A DNA stretch of 64,000 nucleotides from Cellvibrio sp. 79 (GTDB lineage Bacteria > Pseudomonadota > Gammaproteobacteria > Pseudomonadales > Cellvibrionaceae). The position numbers and the translations under genes are program-made. Below the pieces are notes generated by a model that was not told the DNA's origin, made no database searches, and was given only the letters and a program-made list of their open reading frames with translations. The stretch spans positions 2,283,036 to 2,347,035 of the forward strand of contig MVDH01000001.1 of NCBI GenBank assembly GCA_003056245.1, given 5' to 3'. Shown here one piece after another: positions 36,241-46,274 of this stretch (the stretch's first letter is position 1; each line of letters opens with the position of its first letter).

Positions 36241-37238
36241 GCCCACCGTGACCGGGTTTTTAAAATCAATAACAGAAAAAACGGAGCGCCGATCAATGAT
36301 GTAACCACACCGATTTTTAATTCGCGCGCACTATCAAACTGACGCACCAGAATATCGGCAAGCACTAATAACAACGCGCCACCCAGCGCGCTGGCTACCA
36401 TTAAACGGCCGGGACGATAACCAACGAAGGGGCGTAATAAATGAGGAATTACCAAACCAATAAAACCAATTGCACCGCTTACCGCAACACACGCACCGAC
36501 ACCAATTGAAATTCCGAGTAATAAAACCCAGCGCTCGCGCTGGTTATTGAAGCCGAGCGAGCGCGCACTGTCTTCACCCAGACTGAGTGCATCAAGAAAG
36601 CGGCTGCGACTTAACATCATTATCCAACTGATAACGGCGAGCGGCAACGCGATACTGACATGATCAAAATGACGATTGGCAAGTGAACCCAGCATCCAGA
36701 AAACAATTTCCTGCATTGCATATAAACTGGGCGCAAAATTCAAAGCCACTGCAATTAACGCAACCATGATTGAACTCATTGCCGTGCCTGCCAAAATCAA
36801 TGCAAGCATACTGCTGTGCAAACCGGCCAGCAGATACACCATAAATAATGTAAACAACGCGCCGGCAATTGCAGCGCCGGGTAACCAATACCAGGCGCTG
36901 GCAGCAATACCAAAATATAACGTGCAAATTGCACCAAAGGCGGCACCGCTACTTACTCCCAACACACCGGGATCCGCGAGCGGGTTACGCAATAAACCTT
37001 GCATCGCTGCGCCCGACATTCCGAGAGTTGTACCAATGATTATCGCCAGAATTAAACGCGGCAAGCGAATTTGACCGGCCACGTTGGCAGCAAGGCTTTG
37101 CTCGCCGTTAAAAAAATCCTGTAATCCTGCGACGACCTCAATATCTGCAAGACCGGTATTGAGCGCAACCACTGAAGCGGCTATAAGCGCAATCACCAAT
37201 GTGCTGGTTAAGGCTGTGAATGAAATATTCGTTTTCAA
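36237..37238 (-). CDS. ABC importer permease (BtuC/FecCD family)
   Basis: A 333-residue inner-membrane permease with about ten hydrophobic segments and the family motif RLPRLILAIIIGTTLGMSGAAMQGLLRNPLADPG near residue 57. The GAIGFIGLVIPHLLRPFVG segment is the ATPase-contact loop. It begins 19 nt after the binding-protein stop. Confidence 0.9.
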   Translation of the reverse strand: MKTNISFTALTSTLVIALIAASVVALNTGLADIEVVAGLQDFFNGEQSLAANVAGQIRLPRLILAIIIGTTLGMSGAAMQGLLRNPLADPGVLGVSSGAAFGAICTLYFGIAASAWYWLPGAAIAGALFTLFMVYLLAGLHSSMLALILAGTAMSSIMVALIAVALNFAPSLYAMQEIVFWMLGSLANRHFDHVSIALPLAVISWIMMLSRSRFLDALSLGEDSARSLGFNNQRERWVLLLGISIGVGACVAVSGAIGFIGLVIPHLLRPFVGYRPGRLMVASALGGALLLVLADILVRQFDSARELKIGVVTSLIGAPFFLLLILKTRSRWA

Positions 37239-37257
37239 AATAAATTCCAGTTAAACA

Positions 37258-38118
37258 TTATTTCGTTAATTCCTGTTTCAGCGTTGATGCAACATCGCCA
37301 ATCACCGACGCGGCGCAACCCGATAACCCAGCCGGTAAACGAATCACTTTAAAATCTGCATGTTGCAGTGCTGGATGTGAAAGATATTCGCGTGCGAGAG
37401 AGAACGCATCATCACTGCCCTCTTCAACAATTAAAATTTGTGGCCTGGCACTGAGCAACAATTCAAGATCCAGTTGGTTAAATCCAAACATACCGCGTTC
37501 CGCCGCCAAATTGCGCAAACCGGCAAGTTGCATAAATTCATGCTCCAACGTGCCATCACCAATAACGACACCGTTAGATGAATACCAGAATGCAGTTAAT
37601 GGCGCTTTTCCGGCGCTGGCTGCTTTTAACTCCGCAATCTGCGTATTAATGTTTGCCACCATTTGTTGTGCTTTTGGTTGTGCGCCAATCATATTGGCCA
37701 GCTGCAAAATCTGTTCGTTAATATCATCCAGCTTGCGCGGCAAGGGTAAGCGTTCAACCCGCTTGCCCAATTTCTGTAACAGTTCAATCGGGCTGCGTTG
37801 ATCAAACTCACCGGCAAAAATAACATCAGGTTTCAGCGGCACAATTTCTTCAGCCAAACCGTGGTTCAACGGCATATCTTGAACCTGTTTTGCAATTGGC
37901 GACCAGATGGGATCAGCAGTGAGATAACTGATAGAAACCAATCGTTCGTGCGGCACCAACTCCCACAATAACTGATCGATACAAATATTGAGCGATGCAA
38001 TTCGTTGGGGAACATTATGCGTAATTGGTTGCGATACAGTTTGCGCACAAGTATTAATTGCGGAAACAAAAAATAAAAAGCCCATCCAATAACGGATGGG
38101 CTTTTTAATCGACAACAT
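37258..38118 (-). CDS. ABC importer periplasmic binding protein (BtuF-like)
   Basis: A 286-residue class III binding protein: signal peptide MLSIKKPIRYWMGFLFFVSA, then the TroA/BtuF fold (RIASLNICIDQLLWELVPHERLVSIS, LKPDVIFAGEF). With BtuC- and BtuD-like partners it probably imports cobalamin, heme or a siderophore; no TonB receptor is in the window to decide. A perfect 13-bp terminator hairpin lies inside its signal-peptide codons. ATG 38118 is 10 nt after the fructokinase stop and has no clear Shine-Dalgarno. Confidence 0.83.
   Translation of the reverse strand: MLSIKKPIRYWMGFLFFVSAINTCAQTVSQPITHNVPQRIASLNICIDQLLWELVPHERLVSISYLTADPIWSPIAKQVQDMPLNHGLAEEIVPLKPDVIFAGEFDQRSPIELLQKLGKRVERLPLPRKLDDINEQILQLANMIGAQPKAQQMVANINTQIAELKAASAGKAPLTAFWYSSNGVVIGDGTLEHEFMQLAGLRNLAAERGMFGFNQLDLELLLSARPQILIVEEGSDDAFSLAREYLSHPALQHADFKVIRLPAGLSGCAASVIGDVASTLKQELTK
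38068..38106 (-). terminator. terminator hairpin inside the binding-protein signal-peptide codons
   Basis: Arms AAAAAGCCCATCC (38075-38087) and GGATGGGCTTTTT (38094-38106), AATAAC loop, followed on the minus strand by ATTTTTTG. It can end the fructokinase transcript, yet lies in codons 5-17 of the next gene, so a translating ribosome would have to disrupt it. Confidence 0.8.
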
Positions 38119-38128
38119 AATGCGTGCG

Positions 38129-39040
38129 TTACACAATTGGATTTAACCAGGCCGCGCCGCGCACGCCACTGGAATCGCCATGCACCGCCTGCACAATCGG
38201 CGTATCACATTCACGGCCAAACACATAGTGCGGCAATAATTTAGGCACTTCAGTGTAAATCGCCGCGATATTGGAAGCGCCGCCACCCAATACAATTACA
38301 TCCGGATCTATCGCATTAATGATGGTTGCCAAACCGCGCGCGAGTTGATCGAAATAATTTGCGAGCACTTCTCTGGCAACCGCATCGCCCTGTTCTGCCA
38401 AGGCCACAATTTCGTGGCCTTTGAGTTTTTCGTCGGTAATTAATTGATAGGAGAGGCAAAGGCCAGTACCGGATAAAAATGTTTCCTGACAACCAACTTT
38501 CCCGCAATAACAAGGGCGCGCATTCAGATCAGCTTCCGCAGTCCAAGCCAGCGGGTTGTGCCCCCACTCACCGGCAACACCGTTTGGGCCGATGATTGGT
38601 TGGCCTTTGTAAGCCACACCTGCACCACAACCCGTGCCAATAATTCCGGCGAAGACCAAATCATAACCACGACCTGCACCATCAGTCGCTTCGGATACGG
38701 CAAGGCAGTTGGCATCGTTGGTGACTTTTACATCGCGCTGCAGATGTTCTGATAAATCTTTCTGGAAAGGCTTGCCGTTCAACCAGGTGGAATTAGCGTT
38801 TTTCACAAAGCCAGTTTTGCGCGAAACGGTGCCGGGAATACCAATCCCGACCGGTAAATTGGTTTGGCCTGCGGCTGCTTCCGCCTGGGCGACTAACCCG
38901 GCGATATCGCGCAAGGTCGCACTATAGTCGTCGCGCACCGTGGGGATACGGGTACGAAAAAGCTCCTGGCTCGCGCCATTGAGCAGGATTACCTCGGTTT
39001 TGGTGCCGCCGAGGTCGATGCCGATACGAAAATCTGTCAT
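38129..39040 (-). CDS. mak: fructokinase (ROK family, Mak-like)
   Basis: A 303-residue ROK sugar kinase nearly collinear with E. coli Mak: [14 protein letters not shown] at the N-terminus, [11 protein letters not shown], catalytic [19 protein letters not shown], and the zinc-binding [17 protein letters not shown]. It phosphorylates fructose (possibly mannose) in the cytoplasm. ATG 39040 gives the family start; the frame continues to 39118 without support. Confidence 0.9.
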   Translation of the reverse strand: MTDFRIGIDLGGTKTEVILLNGASQELFRTRIPTVRDDYSATLRDIAGLVAQAEAAAGQTNLPVGIGIPGTVSRKTGFVKNANSTWLNGKPFQKDLSEHLQRDVKVTNDANCLAVSEATDGAGRGYDLVFAGIIGTGCGAGVAYKGQPIIGPNGVAGEWGHNPLAWTAEADLNARPCYCGKVGCQETFLSGTGLCLSYQLITDEKLKGHEIVALAEQGDAVAREVLANYFDQLARGLATIINAIDPDVIVLGGGASNIAAIYTEVPKLLPHYVFGRECDTPIVQAVHGDSSGVRGAAWLNPIV

Positions 39041-39191
39041 AGGAATCAATCTGTTAGCTTTATGATCAATCGGATAAAAACGGGCGGGATTATAGGCGCT
39101 GGCCGTAACCGCAGGCAAATGCAGATGGCGAAACGGCCAGCGCGGGCTACACTGATCAGCATAACCTACTGCAGTGATTCACAAATCGATT

Positions 39192-39578
39192 ATGACTAAT
39201 ACAACAAAAACAGCGAGCGCCAGTGAGCGCCGCAAGTTCAGCCGAATTCTTTTTGATGCCCACGTCGAACTGGCACAGGGCGAATATCATTGGCGAGCAA
39301 GCCTGCTTGATATTTCACTCCGGGGATTGCTAATCCAGCAGCAATTGCCGCCCGATGTAAAAAGAGACCAGCCCATTCTGGTAAAAATTCTATTATCGGA
39401 TAGTACTTGCATCGCAATGACGGTCAGTGTTGCCCACCAGCATCACAACCAGACTGGCTTGATGTGCACCACTATTGATATCGATAGCGTCAGCCACCTG
39501 CGCCGGCTGATTGAATTAAACCTCGGCGACGCAAATGCTGCGGAGCGGGAACTCAACGAATTGATGAGCGACTATTAA
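39192..39578 (+). CDS. PilZ domain protein
   Basis: A 128-residue single-domain c-di-GMP-binding protein: RRKFSR (RxxxR) near residue 14 and DISLRG (D/NxSxxG) near residue 41. The GTG at 39174 is an alternative start with no better ribosome binding site. It is followed by a second PilZ gene after 58 nt. Confidence 0.85.
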   Translation: MTNTTKTASASERRKFSRILFDAHVELAQGEYHWRASLLDISLRGLLIQQQLPPDVKRDQPILVKILLSDSTCIAMTVSVAHQHHNQTGLMCTTIDIDSVSHLRRLIELNLGDANAAERELNELMSDY

Positions 39579-39636
39579 TCTTTATCCAATCTCTAATTAG
39601 CGATAAACAATTACTACGGCGGAGCCCATAAAGAGA

Positions 39637-40008
39637 ATGACTGAGCTAACCACTGCCAACGATTCTTCAGCTGAGGATAAACGCCGCCATCCACGTTTTC
39701 CGTTGCGGGCTGTGGCGGAATTGCAATATTCCACCAAAAGCTGGGAAGCTCAGGTTACTGATATTTCCGAGTCCGGCGCACGCATGGTGATTCTGAGCGA
39801 GCACCTGTTGCAAAAAGGCGATCCATTGCGAGTACACATTCAACTGGATGATTTAAATCTGGTTGCATCCAGCAAAAAATTGCTAAACCTTCATGGCCGG
39901 TTGATTCATGTGCGTGAACAGCATCTCGGATTTGAATTTCAACCAGATACCCCCGCCGACAGAACGCTGCTTTACGAATTATTAACGTTAATTGAAAACG
40001 ATCACTAA
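39637..40008 (+). CDS. PilZ domain protein
   Basis: A 123-residue PilZ protein with RRHPR (about residue 16) and DISESG (about residue 42), both c-di-GMP-contacting motifs. It is paralogous in layout to the gene just upstream. The partner process (motility, exopolysaccharide, adhesion) cannot be read from the locus. Confidence 0.87.
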   Translation: MTELTTANDSSAEDKRRHPRFPLRAVAELQYSTKSWEAQVTDISESGARMVILSEHLLQKGDPLRVHIQLDDLNLVASSKKLLNLHGRLIHVREQHLGFEFQPDTPADRTLLYELLTLIENDH

Positions 40009-40020
40009 ACCTGACTCCCT

Positions 40021-40884
40021 ATGCGGCAACATTATTATTTTCACGCAGGGCGCGGCTTCCGTCTTTTATTTCTATTGCTCACCTGTTTGCAAGTTGATGC
40101 CGGGCAACCATTGCCGTTAACTATCCCCGCACCTGGCTCGCTGGAACCGGAGGCAACCGGTATTTACTATGAAAAAGTATTGCGGCTTGCCTTAAGCAAA
40201 ACAACAACAGCAAACGACACGTCCGGAATATTACAAGAGCCTGAGTACACCATTGTTTATCACAAGCAAACTATCGGCCGCGAACGGTTTCGCTTGCTGG
40301 TCAAACAAGGAGTCGTTGATGTTATCTGGAGCAGTAGCAACAAACAGAGGGAAGAAGAATTTGCTCCGGTGAAATTTAATTTGCTGCACGGCATTAATGA
40401 ATACCGCGCATTGCTGATTCGCGTTGATGATCAGCACAGGTTTGATAAGGTCAAAACCATTGATGATTTACGGCAATTTAAAATTGGCTCTGGAATTCAT
40501 TGGAGCGATACGCAAATCTATCACTTCAACAGTTTGCCAGTCGTCACTTCTTACGCGTTTGATACCATGTTCCGAATGCTGGCCGCCAGGCGCTTTGATT
40601 ATATGGCGCGCAGCCTGCAAGAAATTGACCAGGAAATAGAACAGTATGGAAAGCTGGGTTTAACCGTGGAAAAAAAATTGCTGATTCATTATCAGCAGCC
40701 CATCTATTTTTTTCTGAACAAAAAAAATGATGCACTGGCAAAGCGAATTGAGCGCGGATTATTGATTGCGCAAGCCGATGGCAGCCTTGATGAAATTTTT
40801 ATGAGCATTCCCAGTTTCCGTGCTGCGCAAGAAAAAATCCGCCACATAGACCGCAAAGTCATTGAATTACGCAGTGAAGATTAA
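40021..40884 (+). CDS. exported solute-binding-like protein (SBP family 3 type)
   Basis: A 287-residue protein with an N-terminal hydrophobic signal segment (FRLLFLLLTCLQVDAG) and the bilobal pattern of amino-acid binding proteins (YYEKVLRLAL, VDVIWSSSNKQREEEF, KTIDDLRQFKIGSG, ADGSLDEIFMSIPSF). No ABC permease genes adjoin it, so it may act as a periplasmic sensor rather than a transporter part. It starts 12 nt after the second PilZ gene. Confidence 0.65.
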   Translation: MRQHYYFHAGRGFRLLFLLLTCLQVDAGQPLPLTIPAPGSLEPEATGIYYEKVLRLALSKTTTANDTSGILQEPEYTIVYHKQTIGRERFRLLVKQGVVDVIWSSSNKQREEEFAPVKFNLLHGINEYRALLIRVDDQHRFDKVKTIDDLRQFKIGSGIHWSDTQIYHFNSLPVVTSYAFDTMFRMLAARRFDYMARSLQEIDQEIEQYGKLGLTVEKKLLIHYQQPIYFFLNKKNDALAKRIERGLLIAQADGSLDEIFMSIPSFRAAQEKIRHIDRKVIELRSED

Positions 40885-40892
40885 TTACTTCA

Positions 40893-42263
40893 TCAAAGCG
40901 CATTTAATGCTTCTTGCAAATTTTTCACCGCGACCACTTCAATCCCCGGATTTTTTTCGCGCGGGGCATTGGCAAAAGGCACTATCGCCCGTTTGAATCC
41001 ATGTTTGGCGGCTTCGCGTAAACGCTCTTGCCCGCTAGGCACCGGGCGAATTTCACCCGACAAACCAACTTCGCCAAAGACAATTAAATCCTGCGGCAAA
41101 ATCCGATCGCGAAAGCTGGATACAATTGCTAACAGCACGGCGAGGTCAGCACTGGTTTCCATCACCCGTACACCACCCACCACATTCACAAACACATCCT
41201 GGTCGCCGACCATAATACCGCCGTGGCGATGCAATACCGCAAGCAACATTGCCACCCGGTTTTGTTCAAGGCCAACAGCGACACGACGCGGGTTACCAAG
41301 ATGGCTATCATCCACCAGGGCTTGAATTTCGATAAGCAACGGGCGCGTGCCTTCCCACATCACCATGACTACTGAACCGGGTGCAGCATCTTCCGCGCGT
41401 TGCAAAAAAATTGCCGAAGGATTGTTTACTTCGCGCATGCCCTGCTCGGTCATCGCAAAAACGCCCAATTCATTGACGGCACCAAAACGATTTTTATTAC
41501 CGCGCAACGTACGAAAGCGCGAGTCATTATCACCGTCCAATAAAATGGAACAGTCAATCATATGCTCCAACACTTTGGGACCTGCGAGCGAACCATCTTT
41601 GGTGACATGCCCAACCAGAATCAATACAGTTCCGGTTTGTTTGGCAAAGCGCGTGAGATAAGCTGCGCTTTCACGCACTTGCGAAACAGAACCGGGGGCG
41701 GAAGAAATATCTTCCATATGCATCACCTGGATGGAGTCGATCACCATCACCTTGGGCGCGACCTGTTGTGCAATTGCACAAATACTTTCCACGCTGGTTT
41801 CGCTCAACATTTGCAACTGGTCCGTAGGTAATCCCAACCGCTGGGCACGCATCGCAACCTGTTGTAAGGATTCTTCGCCAGTGATGTAAAGTGCAGGCAT
41901 AGTGCGCGCAAGATTGCACAAGGTTTGTAGCAACAACGTGGATTTTCCCGCACCGGGATTGCCACCAATCAATACTACCGAACCAGGCACAAAACCACCG
42001 CCCAGCACGCGATCAAACTCGCCAGTACCGCTGCTAAAACGCGGCACATCATTTAAGGCAATTTCCGCTAACGTCTGTATTTTATTGCCCGTAGCACCAC
42101 CGGCATAACCTTCAAACTTTGCTGAGCGATTTGATGGCGTGGGGCCAAGGCGTACCTCGGTAATGGAGTTCCAGGCACCACACTCCGTACATTGGCCTTG
42201 CCATTTTTTGTAATCGGCACCGCAATCGTTACATACAAATGCCGTTTTATTTTTTGTGCTCAC
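40893..42263 (-). CDS. radA: DNA repair protein RadA/Sms
   Basis: A 456-residue branch-migration ATPase for recombination intermediates. Order: C4 zinc finger (Cys11, 14, 25, 28), RecA-like core with Walker A GGNPGAGKS (100-108), the RadA-specific KNRFG motif, and a Lon-protease-like C-terminal domain. The start is GTG 42263. It lies 66 nt after the membrane-sensor gene on the same strand. Confidence 0.95.
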   Translation of the reverse strand: MSTKNKTAFVCNDCGADYKKWQGQCTECGAWNSITEVRLGPTPSNRSAKFEGYAGGATGNKIQTLAEIALNDVPRFSSGTGEFDRVLGGGFVPGSVVLIGGNPGAGKSTLLLQTLCNLARTMPALYITGEESLQQVAMRAQRLGLPTDQLQMLSETSVESICAIAQQVAPKVMVIDSIQVMHMEDISSAPGSVSQVRESAAYLTRFAKQTGTVLILVGHVTKDGSLAGPKVLEHMIDCSILLDGDNDSRFRTLRGNKNRFGAVNELGVFAMTEQGMREVNNPSAIFLQRAEDAAPGSVVMVMWEGTRPLLIEIQALVDDSHLGNPRRVAVGLEQNRVAMLLAVLHRHGGIMVGDQDVFVNVVGGVRVMETSADLAVLLAIVSSFRDRILPQDLIVFGEVGLSGEIRPVPSGQERLREAAKHGFKRAIVPFANAPREKNPGIEVVAVKNLQEALNAL

Positions 42264-42329
42264 AGAAAATTTCCGTTGTTACTGCAATTATTTCTTGCGC
42301 GTTATTGTTCGCCCGTTATTTTTTAGCAA

Positions 42330-43250
42330 TTACTTTTTTTCACTGGTCAATTTGAGATACGCGCCCAAACCAACCAATAAGGCAACCGCTGCAAACAACA
42401 TCAACACAGCAGAATTTAAATGGGTAGCATCGCCTAACAGCGATTTAAACATCAGCAATAATGATTCGATTGAAACAGCAATTACAATGGCCGACATAAA
42501 GCGTGAAATGGTACGGCGAGTTGAACCTGTGTGATGCACATCTTTATGCAATAACACTTCTTCTTCCAGGATCGTTTTCCCAAGATCAAAAATCGCTAGC
42601 CCCAACGTCACCAGAATAACCAGATGGAATGCCTGCGTTGCGGTGTTGGTATGTTCATGCACCACTTCAAATAGCGAGCTGCCCGCCGAGAAAAGTAATA
42701 ACCCGGCAACTAACACCAACATGCCACCAATAATGCCGTAAACCACTTGGAAGAACGGGTGAACAGCGCGGCGCAAACTGTCGCCATTTAAAAACGTAAT
42801 TAATTTTTCCAGATTAAAATTAATGACCAGATAACACACGGCATTATTGTTATCGACAAAACGCTGTACAGCGGAAATGGCCAATTGATGCGTTGCACTG
42901 GATAAATAGGGCTGGGTTACCGTTGCGGTTGCTTCATTATTGCGTGCGAGCATGTAGTAAACGCGCTTGCTACGGTCAGAACCCAAACCGGGTTCGCGAC
43001 GCTTGGGGTCAGGAACCGTCGGTGATGCAGCAGACTCGGTAGTCTGGACACCTTTATCATCCAGGCAATAAAGCAATTCCACAAATGGATAGGAATCGTG
43101 CAAACGTTTGATAACTTCCTTGAGATGATCAACATCGGTTTCCAATTTATTGGGAGACAATGACGTCACAATTGATTCAAGCAAACGCGCAATTTGTGCC
43201 TGATACTCGTCATACTTTTTTAATAAATATAAATAATTGCGTGGGGTCAT
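42330..43250 (-). CDS. membrane protein with extracytoplasmic sensor-like domain
   Basis: A 306-residue protein: a soluble N-terminal region of about 165 residues resembling PDC/Cache-type sensor segments (FVELLYCLDDKGVQTTE, SKRVYYMLARN, AVCYLVINFNLEKL), then four membrane segments at about 168-190, 205-225, 250-270 and 280-300. No kinase, cyclase or methyl-accepting domain follows. It is encoded upstream of radA. The role is unknown; PDC identification is tentative. Confidence 0.6.
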   Translation of the reverse strand: MTPRNYLYLLKKYDEYQAQIARLLESIVTSLSPNKLETDVDHLKEVIKRLHDSYPFVELLYCLDDKGVQTTESAASPTVPDPKRREPGLGSDRSKRVYYMLARNNEATATVTQPYLSSATHQLAISAVQRFVDNNNAVCYLVINFNLEKLITFLNGDSLRRAVHPFFQVVYGIIGGMLVLVAGLLLFSAGSSLFEVVHEHTNTATQAFHLVILVTLGLAIFDLGKTILEEEVLLHKDVHHTGSTRRTISRFMSAIVIAVSIESLLLMFKSLLGDATHLNSAVLMLFAAVALLVGLGAYLKLTSEKK

Positions 43251-43373
43251 AAGAGTAACTCGTTACCAAAAAATAGCTGTAGTCGTTTTGCCCGGCAGTT
43301 TACATCATTCATAAAGCAGTTATTGCGCCAGTGTGTAATAAATCAGGCTTGAAACAATCACAACGTACAAAAA

Positions 43374-43400
43374 ATAAACCCCGGACAAGCCGGGGTTTAT
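43374..43400. terminator. terminator after the VolA-like lipase gene
   Basis: 11-bp arms ATAAACCCCGG (43374-43384) and CCGGGGTTTAT (43390-43400) with an ACAAG loop; T-run on the minus strand. Confidence 0.85.
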
Positions 43401-43416
43401 ACGCACCGATTAAACC

Positions 43417-45771
43417 TTAATTCGTCGTCAGATCAATGTTGGTCGGAGCAGCCCCACCAACGGTTACGTTGCCGCTGCCCAATACAAAAGTAACAACCTG
43501 GGTTTGCAACTCGGCAGTCACTTGCGGCGCATTGCCTTCAGGGCGCAACAAGGATGAATGACCTCCCGCCGTGTGTTTTACGTAACCACGCCCCAATTGA
43601 GTGCTACCCAATCCCAACTGCGTTGCTCCCAGCAAGCTCGCCATTGCCTTGGTACCCATTAAAGGTGCTACGGAGGCACTATTGGGGATAACGGCATCGT
43701 TGTTAATTTGTTGCACCAACACAGGTACGTTTAACTTCGCCAGGGTCTCCATAAAATTAACCGGATCACCTGCGTCCATCGCCGTTTGGGCAGCGTAGAG
43801 GAAACGCTCGTAGTTAGTGGTCCCAACATTCACACCGCTGTTACCCAAACCGCCGTTGATGATCGGGGCAAAAGTCGCAGAATTAACCAATATTTGCGCA
43901 ACCTGTGTGCCTGCCCCGCTGGTTACCAGACCGCGGATAGGCTTGAGATTGGAGGTCAGCCCCGCCTGCATATCACCGGCAATAGCCATCTGGTTAACCG
44001 TGGTAAACACACTACCTAAAATACCGCCGAGCGATGATCCCACGACGTAAACACGATTCAAATCCAGACCGGTAGCAACCGATTTACGAATTTCAGTGTC
44101 GACGCTGCCAAGACTCGCATTCAGATTCAATAAATCCATCACTGCCTGGCGATTGTTATCGCGGGTATTGGTTAAATTTCCAAGGTTAATAAATTGTGCA
44201 CCCGAACCGTCTGCTGTCCCCGGCGTGGTGAAATTCATAGGTGCCGGTGCCCCACCAGACCCCGCCACATTGAAATGACGTTCATGAGGTGTATTGGCAC
44301 CATATAGTGTCGCGAATGGAATTAACTTACTTTTCTCCACATTAAGGACATTCACGAAAGCACTGTTCGCCGGCACACCGTGGACGGGTAAATCAATAGC
44401 TACCGTAGCAATACAGCGGCTGGCGAGGGTATGGCCAAGAGCGACAACGGATGTCCGGTCACTGGTAATGCCATGGACATAAATAACGGTTGGATAACCA
44501 GTCACTGCATAAATTTGCCCGCAATTAGCAGCTCCGGCGTAACCGGGAACCCAGCTATCTTGTGGCAAAGTCACTTGTAACGGAATCGTCTCATCACCGG
44601 TTTTTGCTGCGAAAGGATAACGATAAGTGACGTTGTAACTACCATCCACGTCGGCAGGAACTGTTTTTCCAAAGGCAGCACCGGCAAGCGTTAAGTCCGG
44701 CTTCCAATTGCGCTTCAAATATTCGCCAAACGCCAAACCCGTTGCCGCGGTTTGGTAATAAGGCAGCTTGATGTAGCCGGTATACAACTTGCCCACGTTA
44801 GCGGCGAGCGCGCTGCTAAAGGTATTGAAATCAATCCCGGTCTGACTGGCAATCCCCAACTCACGAGGCTTGGGAGTGGACAGTAAATTGAGCGAGTCCA
44901 GCTGTACGGCATTGGCTACCGCCGCTGAGGGTGCAGTGCCTGCCTGGATCTGGATAGTGGCAATGGCGGCGCGTGGTGCTGCCATGGCCACCAACGGTGA
45001 TATTGGATCAGTGGTCGTAAAGGTGTAGGTCAATACCAGTTTTTCCTTCGCCGCTGCTTCAGTCAATTGCCCTCCACTGGCGGCTGCGAGGAATTTACTG
45101 GCAAGGGTTTCCCAACCGACAATCGCACTACGAACAGGCAACAGTGCTGGTAAGGTTTCGTAGGTCGGATCACGCAATAAGTTGTAATCCCAGGAGCGCG
45201 TCAATGCCGCGCCGGCGCCATCTTTTAAATCGTTGGTCAACACCACCAGGTATTTGGTTTTGGCTTTGAGTGGCTTGGTGGGGCGAATACGTAATGTGTT
45301 ATTGGTGCCGCCATCCAGGGAAACCACTTGTACATCGAAATTGGCCAGCCCGGTCACTCCCACAATTTTGGTGGGATCAAGCGCATCGTTGCCATTCGCA
45401 TTCAGCTCAACCAAAAACACCGTTTTCCCGGCAATCGCACTGGCCGGAGTGATGCTCCCACTGATGAGTACATCAAAAAATGCAGATGCAGAAAAACCAT
45501 CCATCTGGTTGATGGTGGCACGCACCGGATCAGTGGGGCTGCCTAAATCCGCAGTACCGTCAGTCTCTTTTGCTTTGGCAAAAATCAGGTCAGTGTTAAA
45601 CGGAAGGTCAGAATTAATCGGATCAAAACGCGGGTGAGTTCCTTCCTGGAAAATCTCCGGGCCAGTGGGTGCAGGGGCTTTTTCGGTATCGCCTCCACCA
45701 CCACATCCCTGCAAGGTCAGTACGGCGAGCGTTAATGAAGACAACAGGAACAGATTAGATTTATTTTTCAT
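43417..45771 (-). CDS. surface lipoprotein lipase/esterase (VolA/Pla-1-like)
   Basis: A 784-residue lipoprotein (lipobox LQGC, Cys23, then Gly-rich spacer) with the bacterial virulence-factor lipase N-terminal region and an alpha/beta hydrolase domain (PTVIYVHGITSDRTS near residue 430). The nucleophile lies in GSSLGG (Ser580) and a likely catalytic His in KHTAGGHSS near the C-terminus. VolA-type proteins are surface lysophospholipases; here a nutrient-scavenging esterase is plausible. Monocistronic. Confidence 0.82.
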   Translation of the reverse strand: MKNKSNLFLLSSLTLAVLTLQGCGGGGDTEKAPAPTGPEIFQEGTHPRFDPINSDLPFNTDLIFAKAKETDGTADLGSPTDPVRATINQMDGFSASAFFDVLISGSITPASAIAGKTVFLVELNANGNDALDPTKIVGVTGLANFDVQVVSLDGGTNNTLRIRPTKPLKAKTKYLVVLTNDLKDGAGAALTRSWDYNLLRDPTYETLPALLPVRSAIVGWETLASKFLAAASGGQLTEAAAKEKLVLTYTFTTTDPISPLVAMAAPRAAIATIQIQAGTAPSAAVANAVQLDSLNLLSTPKPRELGIASQTGIDFNTFSSALAANVGKLYTGYIKLPYYQTAATGLAFGEYLKRNWKPDLTLAGAAFGKTVPADVDGSYNVTYRYPFAAKTGDETIPLQVTLPQDSWVPGYAGAANCGQIYAVTGYPTVIYVHGITSDRTSVVALGHTLASRCIATVAIDLPVHGVPANSAFVNVLNVEKSKLIPFATLYGANTPHERHFNVAGSGGAPAPMNFTTPGTADGSGAQFINLGNLTNTRDNNRQAVMDLLNLNASLGSVDTEIRKSVATGLDLNRVYVVGSSLGGILGSVFTTVNQMAIAGDMQAGLTSNLKPIRGLVTSGAGTQVAQILVNSATFAPIINGGLGNSGVNVGTTNYERFLYAAQTAMDAGDPVNFMETLAKLNVPVLVQQINNDAVIPNSASVAPLMGTKAMASLLGATQLGLGSTQLGRGYVKHTAGGHSSLLRPEGNAPQVTAELQTQVVTFVLGSGNVTVGGAAPTNIDLTTN

Positions 45772-46274
45772 GGTAATTCCCTGGACGATTGTATTAAGGC
45801 TTCATCAAGTTTAGACAGATTTCGGTGGCGCGCGAACAATTTTTCCATGAGTCAATGGACCGCTCCGGACACGCATAATTCACCCTTGTTGTAGCGGCTT
45901 TCATATGCCAATCAATATTTTAGCTTTACGACTTCCACGGTTAACCGAAAAATTACCCACAGCGGCTACCGTAAAGTGAAATTCATAGCAAGTAAAAAAA
46001 ACACTAATCGGGTAAAAAAATATTGGCATTCAAATACCGGTAAAATTTTCAACTTCGAGTACATTGTGTAACCCGGGCAATAGAAATTTCAGGGACGCGC
46101 TGAATAACGGCCCGAAACAAGGAATCCATGCTTATTCGCCAGCATGAAATGTACTTCGATGCGTTCAAAAAGTACCTACGGAATTGTCGTTAGCAACGAT
46201 CGGCTTACTGTAAAAAAAGCTTATTAACATTGCGAGGCAACACGCCTTTTTGTGTAGCACAAAGGGAGGTTAGC
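45772..46274. promoter_or_regulatory. divergent intergenic region
   Basis: These 503 bp separate the lipase gene and the sigma-54 activator gene. I found no copy of the CGAAA-N4-TTTCG operator and no clear promoter hexamers. Confidence 0.3.
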
